In this document: positions 1 through 6,227 of the stretch, in pieces
How positions within the stretch are numbered: the stretch's first letter is position 1
How the letters are laid out: each line of letters begins with the position of its first letter
Assembly (NCBI GenBank): GCA_016190585.1
Contig: JACPQH010000021.1
Location: forward strand, 1-23,482
Direction: 5' to 3'
DNA from: Chloroflexota bacterium
Lineage (GTDB): Bacteria > Chloroflexota > Dehalococcoidia > Dehalococcoidales > RBG-16-60-22
DNA length: 23,482 nt
The notes under the pieces: model-generated
Seen by the model: the letters and a program-made list of their open reading frames with translations, nothing else
The model's database searches: none
What the model was told of the DNA's origin: nothing
Position numbers and translations under genes: made by a program

Positions 1-75
1 TGGAGCGGAAGACGAGATTCGAACTCGCGACCTCCTCCTTGGCAAGGAGGCATTCTACCGCTGAACTACTTCCGC
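1..75 (-). tRNA. tRNA-Gly (anticodon GCC)
   Basis: Read on the minus strand, this folds as a full cloverleaf. The acceptor stem GCGGAAG/CTTCCGC is intact, the D arm is normal, and the anticodon stem CTCCT/AGGAG closes the loop TTGCCAA, giving anticodon GCC. The T arm carries GTTCGAATC. The 3' CCA is encoded at positions 1-3. It lies 8 nt downstream of tRNA-Phe and is probably co-transcribed with it. Confidence 0.96.
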
Positions 76-83
76 TCGCAAAG

Positions 84-157
<74 letters not shown>

Positions 158-168
158 AACCTCTGAAT

Positions 169-197
169 ATTGTAGCTTTAAGCCGATAGCGTGTCAA
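169..197 (-). promoter_or_regulatory. sigma-70-type promoter of the tRNA pair
   Basis: On the minus strand, TTGACA (192-197) and TACAAT (169-174) are separated by exactly 17 nt. The expected start near 162 is about 5 nt before the tRNA-Phe 5' end, as usual for a tRNA operon. Confidence 0.8.
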
Positions 198-541
198 GAA
201 CGACCGGTCTTTACATATATCATCTCAACATAATGTGAAAAAACTGAGGCGGGGGCGAAGCCCGCGGCAATCTCCGAGATTGCTTCGCCTTCCGACTCCG
301 TCGGAATGGTCTCGCAATGACGTTTTCGGGACATCCTCTCAGGGTGAAATTAAATCCCTCTCAATCTCCCTTTACGAAAGGGCGAGGTTTTTAAGCCTAT
401 TTTTGATATGAGACGAGTAAGCTAATCCCGAGTGTCGGTCAGATGCCTGAAAAATCCTGGAGACCCTTCGCGCTCAAGGGTGACAGATAGCTCAACATTT
501 TGAGAGCCTAGAAGAACCTCGCCAGCAACGGCGGCAAGGGA
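198..541. other. Intergenic region with dispersed repeat fragments
   Basis: No coding frame with a ribosome binding site is seen in these 344 bases between the tRNA promoter and panC. The stretch holds one copy of the dispersed repeat also present at 10926-11003. It also holds a small hairpin, CCCTTT-ACG-AAAGGG near 370-384, and a fragment ending in AAGGGTGACAG near 476-487. These look like mosaics of intergenic repeat families. No convincing terminator for panC was found. Confidence 0.6.
249..322 (-). repeat. Dispersed intergenic repeat, copy A
   Basis: The reverse complement starts at CATTGCGAGACC and continues through GGAAGGCGAAGC to GGGCTTCGCCCCCGC. It aligns by eye, with scattered differences, to 10926-11003 on the plus strand. 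The shared order of blocks (ATTGCGAGACC, TTCCGAC, GGAAGGCGAAGC, CGGAGAT, GGGCTTCGCCC) shows a common origin. This copy has lost the second terminal CTCGCAAT seen in copy B. Confidence 0.7.
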
Positions 542-1375
542 CTACTTCAGCGGCCAGTTGTCGATCAGCCGCGTCCGGCCGACCTTCACGGCCAGCAGGA
601 TGATGGCCGGCGGGCTGACGGCGTCCAGCTCTTCCAGGGTGCCGGCGTCGGCCACGGAGACGTACTCGATGGCGGCCAGCGGTTCCTGCCTGATGAGGTC
701 GGTCAGGCGCTGGCGGATGACGCCGGCGTCCCGCTCGCCGTCGGCATACAGCTTCTGGCCCAGGGTGAGCGCGCGGTATAGAACGGCGGCGGTCCGGCGC
801 TCCTCCGCGGTGAGGTAGGTGTTGCGACTGCTCATCGCGAGGCCGTCCGGCTCGCGCACCGTGGGCAGGGTGATGACCTCGAGGTTCATGTTGAGGTCGA
901 CAGCCATCTTGGTGAGGGTCAGCGCCTGCTGGGCGTCCTTCTGGCCGAAGTAGGCCCGGGTGGGCTGCACGATATTGAAGAGCTTGGCGACGACGGTAGT
1001 AACGCCGCGGAAGTGCCCCGGCCGGCTGGCGCCCTCGAGCGGCTCGGTGAGCTTGAGCACCTCGACCCAGGTGTTGTAGCCGGGCGGGTACATGTCTTCC
1101 CCGGCGGGGGCGAAGACGATATCGTTGCCGGCGGCCTCGAGCAGGCTCATGTCGCGGGGGAGGTCGCGCGGGTACCTGGCGAAGTCCTCCCTCGGCCCGA
1201 ACTGGGTGGGGTTCACGAAGATGCTCGTTACCGTGTGGTCGTTTTCCGCCTTCGACCGCCGGACGAGGGAGATGTGCCCCTCATGCAGGTAGCCCATGGT
1301 CGGCACGAAGCCGACCGTGCCTTGCATATCCGCCCTGGCTTTTTTCATGCCGGTGATGGTCTCGATAAGTCTCAT
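542..1375 (-). CDS. panC: Pantothenate synthetase
   Basis: The enzyme joins pantoate and beta-alanine in an ATP-dependent reaction, the last step of pantothenate synthesis. The 277-residue length is normal for PanC. The N-terminal block GFVPTMGYLHEGH (22-34) holds the HxGH nucleotide-binding motif. GQKDAQQ (145-151) and the KMSKS-like MSSRN (181-185) are also present. The open frame continues upstream for another 164 codons, but that part is antisense-like, Arg/Pro-rich sequence without homology. The start at 1375 puts MRLIETI at the expected PanC N-terminus, with GAGG about 8 nt upstream. It follows panB by 47 nt and is the last gene of the operon. Confidence 0.96.
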   Translation of the reverse strand: MRLIETITGMKKARADMQGTVGFVPTMGYLHEGHISLVRRSKAENDHTVTSIFVNPTQFGPREDFARYPRDLPRDMSLLEAAGNDIVFAPAGEDMYPPGYNTWVEVLKLTEPLEGASRPGHFRGVTTVVAKLFNIVQPTRAYFGQKDAQQALTLTKMAVDLNMNLEVITLPTVREPDGLAMSSRNTYLTAEERRTAAVLYRALTLGQKLYADGERDAGVIRQRLTDLIRQEPLAAIEYVSVADAGTLEELDAVSPPAIILLAVKVGRTRLIDNWPLK

Positions 1376-1422
1376 GCCCTGGCCTCGCGCGGGGGCGCGG
1401 TCACGCGCCGATTTGACATAAA

Positions 1423-2253
1423 CTAAGCGGCCAGCTCGGCGAGGGCGGCCGGGTCCATGGGGAAGCTCTGGGCCTCGGTGGGGAACCGGCCGGACTTGAC
1501 GTCCTCGTAGTACTCGCTGACGGCCTTTGACATAATATCGGTAAGCCTGACGTACTGCCTGGCGTGCCTGGGGACGAACTCGGTGAAGGAGCCGAGAATG
1601 TCGTTGATGACCTGGACCTGGCCGTCGCAGCCGAGGCCGGCGCCGATGCCGATGGTAGGGATGCTTATCTTGCGGGTGATGAGCTCGGCGAGGGGGGCGG
1701 GGACGGTCTCCAGGACGACGGCGAAAGCGCCGGCCTGCTCCAGGGCCTGGGCGTCCTTCAGGAGGCGGGCGGCAGCCTCGGGCGTCTTGCCTTGCACCTT
1801 GAAACCGCCGAACTGGTGGATGGACTGGGGCGTCAGCCCGATGTGTCCCATGACCGGGATGCCGCACTCGACAATCTTCTGCACCTTGTCGGCCACGTTG
1901 ACGCCGCCTTCGAGCTTGACGGCCTGCGCCCCGGCCTCCTGGATGAAGCGGGCGGCGTTCCTGAGAGCGTCGGCGATACTGATGTGGTAGGTCATGAAGG
2001 GCATATCGCCGATGACCATCGCGCGTTTAGCGCCGCGCACCACCGCTTTGGTGTGGTGCAGCATCTCCTCCATGGTCACGGGAATGGTCGACTCGTAGCC
2101 GAGCACCACCATGCCCAGGCTGTCGCCGACCAGGATAAGCGGCACGCCGACCGTGTCCACGATGCGGGCCGTGGAGAAGTCATAGGCGGTGAGCATGGCT
2201 ATCCGCTCGCCCCTGGGCTTCATTTCCCTTACCTGGTTGACGGTGACTCTCAT
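1423..2253 (-). CDS. panB: 3-methyl-2-oxobutanoate hydroxymethyltransferase (ketopantoate hydroxymethyltransferase)
   Basis: PanB transfers a hydroxymethyl group from methylenetetrahydrofolate to 2-ketoisovalerate, making ketopantoate. The protein has 276 residues and is full length. The TIM-barrel motifs are intact: LTAYDFSTA (21-29), VGDSLG (42-47, Mg ligand D44), GDMPF (82-86, D83), KLEGG (113-117, E115) and VLE (180-182, likely general base E182). An ATG nine codons upstream is possible, but the ATG at 2253 has GGAGG six bases upstream and gives the usual MRVTVNQ start. The panD stop lies 206 bp upstream, an unusually large gap inside this operon. Confidence 0.97.
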   Translation of the reverse strand: MRVTVNQVREMKPRGERIAMLTAYDFSTARIVDTVGVPLILVGDSLGMVVLGYESTIPVTMEEMLHHTKAVVRGAKRAMVIGDMPFMTYHISIADALRNAARFIQEAGAQAVKLEGGVNVADKVQKIVECGIPVMGHIGLTPQSIHQFGGFKVQGKTPEAAARLLKDAQALEQAGAFAVVLETVPAPLAELITRKISIPTIGIGAGLGCDGQVQVINDILGSFTEFVPRHARQYVRLTDIMSKAVSEYYEDVKSGRFPTEAQSFPMDPAALAELAA

Positions 2254-2459
2254 TTTATCCTCCGGGTGCGGCGCATCCAAGACTTCGCTGTTGTCATTCC
2301 GAAACGAAGTGAGGAATCCGTAATGTCTTTCTCAGAGATACAGGTAAATTTGAAAAATGTATCTTATTACCTGGCAAGCACCTCACCCCCTTGATCCCCC
2401 TCTCCTGGCAGGCGAGGGGGACGGGGTTTAGAAGACACATAAAACATCCGTTTTCAGAC
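2254..2459. other. Intra-operon spacer with repeat sequences and a hairpin
   Basis: This 206-bp gap separates panD from panB, while the flanking operon gaps are 15 and 47 bp. Near 2290-2325 is a GTCATTCCGAAACGAAGTGA-type unit. At about 2397-2419 is a hairpin with arms CCCCTC and GAGGGG around CCTG/CAGG. Neither encodes a plausible protein. The hairpin has no U-tract, so it is not an obvious terminator. It is most likely inserted repeat DNA, perhaps affecting mRNA stability. Confidence 0.55.
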
Positions 2460-2825
2460 TTAGATGTAAGACGGGGCGCCCGCCACGGGCTGGTTCATGG
2501 CGTTGACATGCACGACGCGCGGGGCGTAGTTCGGCAGCTCGTCCTCATCGACGTGACTGTACGAAATGATAATCACGATATCGCCCCTGACCGCCATCCG
2601 GGCGGCGGCGCCGTTGAGGCAGACCTGCCCCTGGCCGCGCTCCCCCTCGATGGCGTAGGTAGTGAAGCGGGCGCCGTTGTTCACGTTCACCACGTGCACC
2701 TGCTCGTAAGGCAGGATGTCGGCCTCCTCCATCAGCCGCCGGTCGATCGTAATGCTGCCCTCGTAGTCGATGTTGGTCTCGGTGACGCGGGCGCGGTGAA
2801 TCTTGCTCTTGAGCATCACCCTCAT
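2460..2825 (-). CDS. panD: Aspartate 1-decarboxylase
   Basis: PanD decarboxylates aspartate to beta-alanine, the second substrate of PanC. The 121-residue proenzyme is typical in size. The self-cleavage site is visible as YEGS, with Gly23-Ser24 forming the pyruvoyl group after processing. [12 protein letters not shown] (4-15) and NGAAARM (near 72-78) are family hallmarks. AAGGAGG lies 10 nt before the ATG and overlaps the stop codon of the upstream reductase gene, suggesting translational coupling. The order of transcription is reductase, panD, panB, panC. Confidence 0.97.
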   Translation of the reverse strand: MRVMLKSKIHRARVTETNIDYEGSITIDRRLMEEADILPYEQVHVVNVNNGARFTTYAIEGERGQGQVCLNGAAARMAVRGDIVIIISYSHVDEDELPNYAPRVVHVNAMNQPVAGAPSYI

Positions 2826-2840
2826 GAAACAAAAACCTCC

Positions 2841-3698
2841 TTAAGCATGGTCGAGTAGTCTTGCCAGCTCGCGCAGACGCGCCTCGGACGCCCTGCCCTT
2901 GGCGGCGGCGATGGGTATGGTCTGCCGGCCGAGCTCCTGGTAGGTGGGAAGCAAGCCCGGCGCGGACTTCTTCAATGTCTCGAGGTGTTTCTGAATTGTG
3001 CCGCTGTCGCCGCGGGCGATAGGCCCGGTGAGACAGCCGGGGAGGCCGATGTTCTCGATGTTGTTGAGCGTGCCGCGCAGCAGGGGCAGCAGCGCCCGGA
3101 TGGCCTGGTCGCGGGGCACGCCGAAGCTCTCCCAGAGGTCGGCGGCCAGCTTGACCAGGGTGACCATGTAGTTGCAGGCGAAGACGGCGGCGGCGTGGTA
3201 GGCGGCTTTGTCGCCGGCTTTAAGCTCGATCCAGTAGCCGCCGAGGGCGGCGGCCATCTCTTTCAGGGTGCCGAGGAGGGGCTCCGGGGCTTCCAGGGCG
3301 AAGGTCGAGCCGGGAATGTTCTCGATGGCCTGCCTGACGCCGGCGAAGGTCTGCAAGGGGTGGAAGCAGCCGGCGGCGGCCCCGGCCAGGCGGGCGGGCT
3401 CGAGGGTGGCGGCAGAGTCGGCGCCGGAGCAGTGGATGACGCTCTGACCCTGGCGCCACTTCAGCTCGGCGGCGACCACGGGGATAACGGCGTCGGGCGT
3501 GGTGATGAAAACGAGGTCGGCGGCGTCGGCGACATCCTGGTTATGCTCGTAAACCTCGACGCCTTTGAACTGGGCGGCCAGGTTGCGGGCGGAGGCCGGG
3601 GTGCGGCTGGACACGGCGACCACGCGGTAGCCGCGCCGGTCGAGGAGGACGGCGAGGGCGGTACCGACCGTACCCGCGCCGATGAAGCCGATCTTCAC
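2841..3698 (-). CDS. Rossmann-fold DUF2520 oxidoreductase, probable ketopantoate reductase (PanG-like)
   Basis: The protein has 285 residues. It has an N-terminal NAD(P)-binding Rossmann fold with GFIGAGTVG (4-12), and VFITTPD and HCSGA blocks. A helical C-terminal DUF2520 domain follows, with KAAYHAAAVFACNY. It leads an operon with panD, panB and panC, and no PanE is visible here. From context I infer that it reduces ketopantoate to pantoate. This matches the alternative ketopantoate reductase PanG described in Francisella, which I believe is in this family. I chose the GTG at 3698 because GGGAGGG lies 6 nt upstream; the in-frame TTG one codon earlier sits too close. The ribosome binding site is embedded in a terminator-like hairpin. 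Confidence 0.8.
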   Translation of the reverse strand: MKIGFIGAGTVGTALAVLLDRRGYRVVAVSSRTPASARNLAAQFKGVEVYEHNQDVADAADLVFITTPDAVIPVVAAELKWRQGQSVIHCSGADSAATLEPARLAGAAAGCFHPLQTFAGVRQAIENIPGSTFALEAPEPLLGTLKEMAAALGGYWIELKAGDKAAYHAAAVFACNYMVTLVKLAADLWESFGVPRDQAIRALLPLLRGTLNNIENIGLPGCLTGPIARGDSGTIQKHLETLKKSAPGLLPTYQELGRQTIPIAAAKGRASEARLRELARLLDHA

Positions 3699-3699
3699 C

Positions 3700-3730
3700 A
3701 AAAAACCCTCCCGGTCGCGACCGCAGAGGG
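3700..3730 (-). terminator. Terminator-like attenuator hairpin in the pan operon leader
   Basis: On the minus-strand transcript, CCCTC (3726-3730) pairs with GAGGG (3706-3710). Inside it, CGGT/ACCG closes a CGCG loop, and six U residues follow at 3700-3705. This is the form of an intrinsic terminator, yet it stands directly before the first gene of the operon and includes its Shine-Dalgarno GGAGGG. Folding would block translation and could also stop transcription, so a leader control function is likely. The mechanism is inferred. Confidence 0.6.
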
Positions 3731-3731
3731 C

Positions 3732-3794
3732 TTACGGAGTCTTTCTGCTGCCGTCTCGGTCATGACGATCCAAGCGACTTTCTTTACCCAGCAT
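3732..3794 (-). CDS. Possible 20-residue leader peptide of the pan operon
   Basis: A short ATG frame, MLGKESRLDRHDRDGSRKTP, lies in the pan leader and ends with TAA one base before the attenuator hairpin. A ribosome at that stop codon would cover the 5' arm of the hairpin. The frame is rich in Arg and Asp and is in phase with the downstream gene. It has only a weak ribosome binding site (AAAG), so whether it is translated is uncertain. It could be a chance frame. Confidence 0.3.
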   Translation of the reverse strand: MLGKESRLDRHDRDGSRKTP

Positions 3795-3845
3795 TTTAAC
3801 TTTAGCTCGCCGCCGCTCGCGCGGTCGACGGCTCAGGTTTGTTTC

Positions 3846-3874
3846 ATTGTATAACGGGGGTGGGGTTTTGTCAA
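3846..3874 (-). promoter_or_regulatory. Sigma-70-type promoter of the pan operon
   Basis: TTGACA (3869-3874) and TACAAT (3846-3851) on the minus strand are 17 nt apart. Transcription would start near 3839, leaving a leader of about 140 nt before the first gene. That is long enough to hold the leader frame and the hairpin. Confidence 0.8.
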
Positions 3875-3910
3875 CCGCGGGGCAGGTATTTCGCTCACCA
3901 GAGGGGTAGA

Positions 3911-5305
3911 TTATTCGCTTGCCCGCTTCAGGACCTCCCGGGCGGCGATGACACCCGAGGCCGAAGCCTGGACCAGGCCGCGGGAGATGCCGGCGCCGTC
4001 GCCGACAGCGAACAGGTTGGTTACCTCGGTCTCCAGGTTAGGTGTCAGCCGGGGACGGTAGGAGTAGAACTTGACCTCGACGCCGTAGAGCAGGGTATGC
4101 CGCGAAGCCACACCCGGGGCGAGCTTGTCCATGGCCATGAGCATTTCCACGATGCCCGTCAGGTGGCGGTAAGGCAGCACGAAGCTGAGATCGCCGGGGG
4201 TGGCGGATTTCAGGGTGGGGCGCAGCAGGCCGCGCTCGATGCGCTCCGGGGTGGAGCGCTGCCCTTTCAGCAGGTCGCCCAGGCGCTGCACCAGGACGCC
4301 GCCGCTGAGGATGTTGGCCAGCCTGGCGAGATACCTGCCGTAGGCTATCGGCTCCCGGAACGGCTTGGTGAAGGTGGTGCTCACCAGCAGGGCGAAGTTG
4401 GTGTTCTCGGTCTTGTCGGCGGCGTAGCTGTGGCCGTTTACGGTGATAACCGGGTCGGCGCCGCTGGTGGACTCGGTGATGACCTTGCCGCCGGGGCACA
4501 TGCAGAAGGTCCGGACGCGGTCGTCAAAGCTCTTCGAGGTGTAGCTGAGCTTCGTCTCGTAGAGCACGCTCGTCAGGGAGTCGAGGACCGCTGAGGGTAC
4601 CTCCACCCGTATGCCGACGTCAACCGGGTTGTTCTGCACGGTCAGCTTCAGCCGGGTGAACTCCCGCGACAGCCAGTCGGCCCCCTCGCGGCCCGGGGCC
4701 ACGATGAGGTAGCGACAGCCGTAAGACTCGCCGTCTTCCGTGACGACACCCTGGACGCAGTTGCGGTCGACCACGATGCTCGCGGCGACCTTACCCAGTT
4801 TGAAATCCAGCCGGGGGGTCAGGTGGTCGTGCATGCTCTTCAGGATCGGGCCGCAGTTCTCCGTTCCCAGGTGGCGGATGGGCGCGGCAATAAGCTTGAG
4901 CTCGGCCAGGGAGGCGCGGCGCCCGATGTCGTCCACGGCGTCATCCGTGCCGTAGAGCGCCTGTGAAGCGCCGAACTTCAGGTAGACGTCATCCACGTAC
5001 CTGATGAGGGCACCGGTTTCATCTTCGCCGAGGAAGTCGCGCAGTTGGCCGCCGGTCTCCGCGGAGAGCACCAGCTTGCCGTCGCTGAAAGCCCCGGCGC
5101 CGCCGAGCCCGCAGACCAGGTTGCAGGGCGAGCATTTGATGCAGGAGCCGCCGTCATCCCTTACGGGGCAGAGCCGCTGGTCGATGTCTTTCCCCTTCTC
5201 GATGAGCAGGATAGACAGCTTTTTGGATTGGGCAAGCTCAAGGGCGGCGAAGATGCCCGCCGGGCCGCCGCCGACTATTATTACATCGTAGTACTTGCTG
5301 GCCAT
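3911..5305 (-). CDS. FAD-dependent dehydrogenase, COG2509-like
   Basis: The protein has 464 residues from the ATG at 5305. The N-terminal FAD motif is DVIIVGGGPAG (7-17). A cysteine cluster follows: C46, then CIKCSPCNLVC with C55, C58, C61 and C65, next to GLGGAGAFSDGKL. A C-terminal FAD-contact motif, LFAVGDGAGISRGLVQASASG, is present. This arrangement fits the uncharacterised COG2509 flavoproteins; the cysteines may hold a metal or Fe-S cluster (inference). The substrate is unknown. An upstream ATG at 5338 would add 11 residues without a family match. It is divergent from the XRE gene and downstream of a possible operator. A weak TATAAG lies near the upstream ATG. No pan link beyond adjacency is seen. 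Confidence 0.85.
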   Translation of the reverse strand: MASKYYDVIIVGGGPAGIFAALELAQSKKLSILLIEKGKDIDQRLCPVRDDGGSCIKCSPCNLVCGLGGAGAFSDGKLVLSAETGGQLRDFLGEDETGALIRYVDDVYLKFGASQALYGTDDAVDDIGRRASLAELKLIAAPIRHLGTENCGPILKSMHDHLTPRLDFKLGKVAASIVVDRNCVQGVVTEDGESYGCRYLIVAPGREGADWLSREFTRLKLTVQNNPVDVGIRVEVPSAVLDSLTSVLYETKLSYTSKSFDDRVRTFCMCPGGKVITESTSGADPVITVNGHSYAADKTENTNFALLVSTTFTKPFREPIAYGRYLARLANILSGGVLVQRLGDLLKGQRSTPERIERGLLRPTLKSATPGDLSFVLPYRHLTGIVEMLMAMDKLAPGVASRHTLLYGVEVKFYSYRPRLTPNLETEVTNLFAVGDGAGISRGLVQASASGVIAAREVLKRASE

Positions 5306-5392
5306 AATTAATTTTATACTCCCCGGATATTCTAACATTCAGCTTATAAAAGGTAAAAATCTTCATCTACAAACATGAGAACCAGCGTGATG

Positions 5393-5413
5393 TTCTAGAA
5401 TTCTCTTCTAGAA
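5393..5413. promoter_or_regulatory. Paired TTCTAGAA palindromes, candidate operator
   Basis: Two identical 8-bp palindromes, TTCTAGAA at 5393-5400 and 5406-5413, are separated by TTCTC. Flanking GATG on the left and GCATC on the right extend the dyad, with a two-base offset. The site lies in the divergent gap between the FAD dehydrogenase and the XRE regulator. It is a natural candidate binding site for the XRE protein, by inference from symmetry and position only. Confidence 0.45.
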
Positions 5414-5480
5414 TGCATCGGCTTTGAATTGGCCCCGGCATATTATAAGAATTATGATACGAGGGCGAAACTGGGGAAAA

Positions 5481-5509
5481 TTGACCTTTACCGGTAGCCG
5501 AACTATCAT
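5481..5509 (+). promoter_or_regulatory. Candidate promoter of the XRE gene
   Basis: TTGACC (5481-5486) and TATCAT (5504-5509) are 17 nt apart. The predicted start near 5516 lies only about 10 nt before the ATG, so the leader would be very short and part of the Shine-Dalgarno would be lost. This makes the call tentative. Confidence 0.4.
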
Positions 5510-5525
5510 GGAGTAAGGCAAATTG

Positions 5526-5915
5526 ATGGATGCAAACCTGGGGAAGATTATCAAGCAGCAGAGGCTAATGGTGTCCCTGACGCTTCAGGAACTGGCCGGC
5601 GTTTCCGGGGTCTCCGCCTCCCATCTCGGGCGCATCGAGCGGGGCGAGCGTTTTCCCTCGGCGAGGATTTTACGCAAGATTGCCCGGCCCCTGGGTTTTG
5701 ATGAGGATGAGCTGTTCACCCTGGCCGGGTTCCTCTCCCCGCACGACTCGGGTATAGCCGAGAACAGCGCCGCCTACCGGGGCAAGCAGCTGGACCCCTA
5801 CGTCGCCAAGATGCTGGGGGAAGAGCCCATCGAGGTCCAGCGCGCCGTCCTGGGTATCCTGACCATGTTGAAAAGCATCGCCAAGACCATCAACCGGGAG
5901 TCGCCCAAGTCCTGA
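5526..5915 (+). CDS. XRE-family helix-turn-helix transcriptional regulator
   Basis: The 129-residue protein carries an N-terminal Cro/C1-type HTH at about residues 5-65. The core is LTLQELAGVSGVSASHLGRIERGERFPSA, followed by an RKIARPLGFDEDEL tail typical of the family. The C-terminal half (70-129) is mainly helical and probably dimerises. The ATG at 5526 has AAGG 7 nt upstream; the TTG one codon earlier is less likely. Its place beside a phage-derived island and a palindromic site suggests either a phage repressor or a local autoregulator. No LexA-type peptidase domain is present. The target is unknown. Confidence 0.88.
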   Translation: MDANLGKIIKQQRLMVSLTLQELAGVSGVSASHLGRIERGERFPSARILRKIARPLGFDEDELFTLAGFLSPHDSGIAENSAAYRGKQLDPYVAKMLGEEPIEVQRAVLGILTMLKSIAKTINRESPKS

Positions 5916-5957
5916 GCCAGAAATAGCCGCAAAAATATGCTCTTCCGTACTTGATAC

Positions 5958-6004
5958 GGAATCCAGGCGGGGTTAGTCTGGATTCCGGCTTTCGTCCGGA
6001 ATCC
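5958..6004. repeat. Hairpin repeat at the edge of the phage island
   Basis: GGATTCCGG (5980-5988) and CCGGAATCC (5996-6004) form a perfect 9-bp stem with a CTTTCGT loop. An overlapping alternative stem pairs GGAATCCAG (5958-5966) with CTGGATTCC (5978-5986). A diverged relative is seen near 16597-16625. It could end transcription from both sides, although no U-tract is present. Confidence 0.55.
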
Positions 6005-6005
6005 T

Positions 6006-6218
6006 CTATACATAGATGGCTATCACCACCGCTTCTTTCGGGTTATGCTCGTCGAAGAATAATACCGCCGTCTTGCGTCCCGTTACCATCTCCGCCGACG
6101 GGACGTTACGCGCTACCGCAACGTTCTCCAGGTAGACCTTGTAGCTGCCGGCCAGCTGGACCGTCGCCGTGTAGCTGCCGGAATCGAAGCTTTTCAGGAC
6201 GCCTTTTTTCAATCTCAT
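6006..6218 (-). CDS. Small beta-rich phage-island protein
   Basis: This is a 70-residue protein with no family I can name. It looks beta-rich: KKGVLKSFDSGSYTATVQLAGSY, then VYLENVAVARNVPSAEMV, TGRKTAVLFFD, and the C-terminal AVVIAIYV. This pattern is compatible with a small OB-fold or baseplate-spike-like protein, a tentative structural guess. AGGAGG lies 7 nt before the ATG. It follows the tail-hub-like gene by 9 bp in the same transcript and is the last gene of the island. It is intact. Confidence 0.65.
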   Translation of the reverse strand: MRLKKGVLKSFDSGSYTATVQLAGSYKVYLENVAVARNVPSAEMVTGRKTAVLFFDEHNPKEAVVIAIYV

Positions 6219-6227
6219 GTCCGCCTC

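Noticed and set aside
1376..1867. Upstream extension of the panC frame
   Set aside because: It overlaps panB antisense-like sequence, is Arg/Pro-rich and has no PanC match. PanC starts at 1375.
3700..3840. T-box or known riboswitch in the pan leader
   Set aside because: No T-box consensus (AGGGUGGnACCGCG) or other familiar riboswitch core was found; only the hairpin and the short frame are supported.
1564..4594. Long plus-strand frames opposite the pan genes and the FAD dehydrogenase
   Set aside because: They are shadows of the GC-rich minus-strand genes, with biased composition and no ribosome binding sites.
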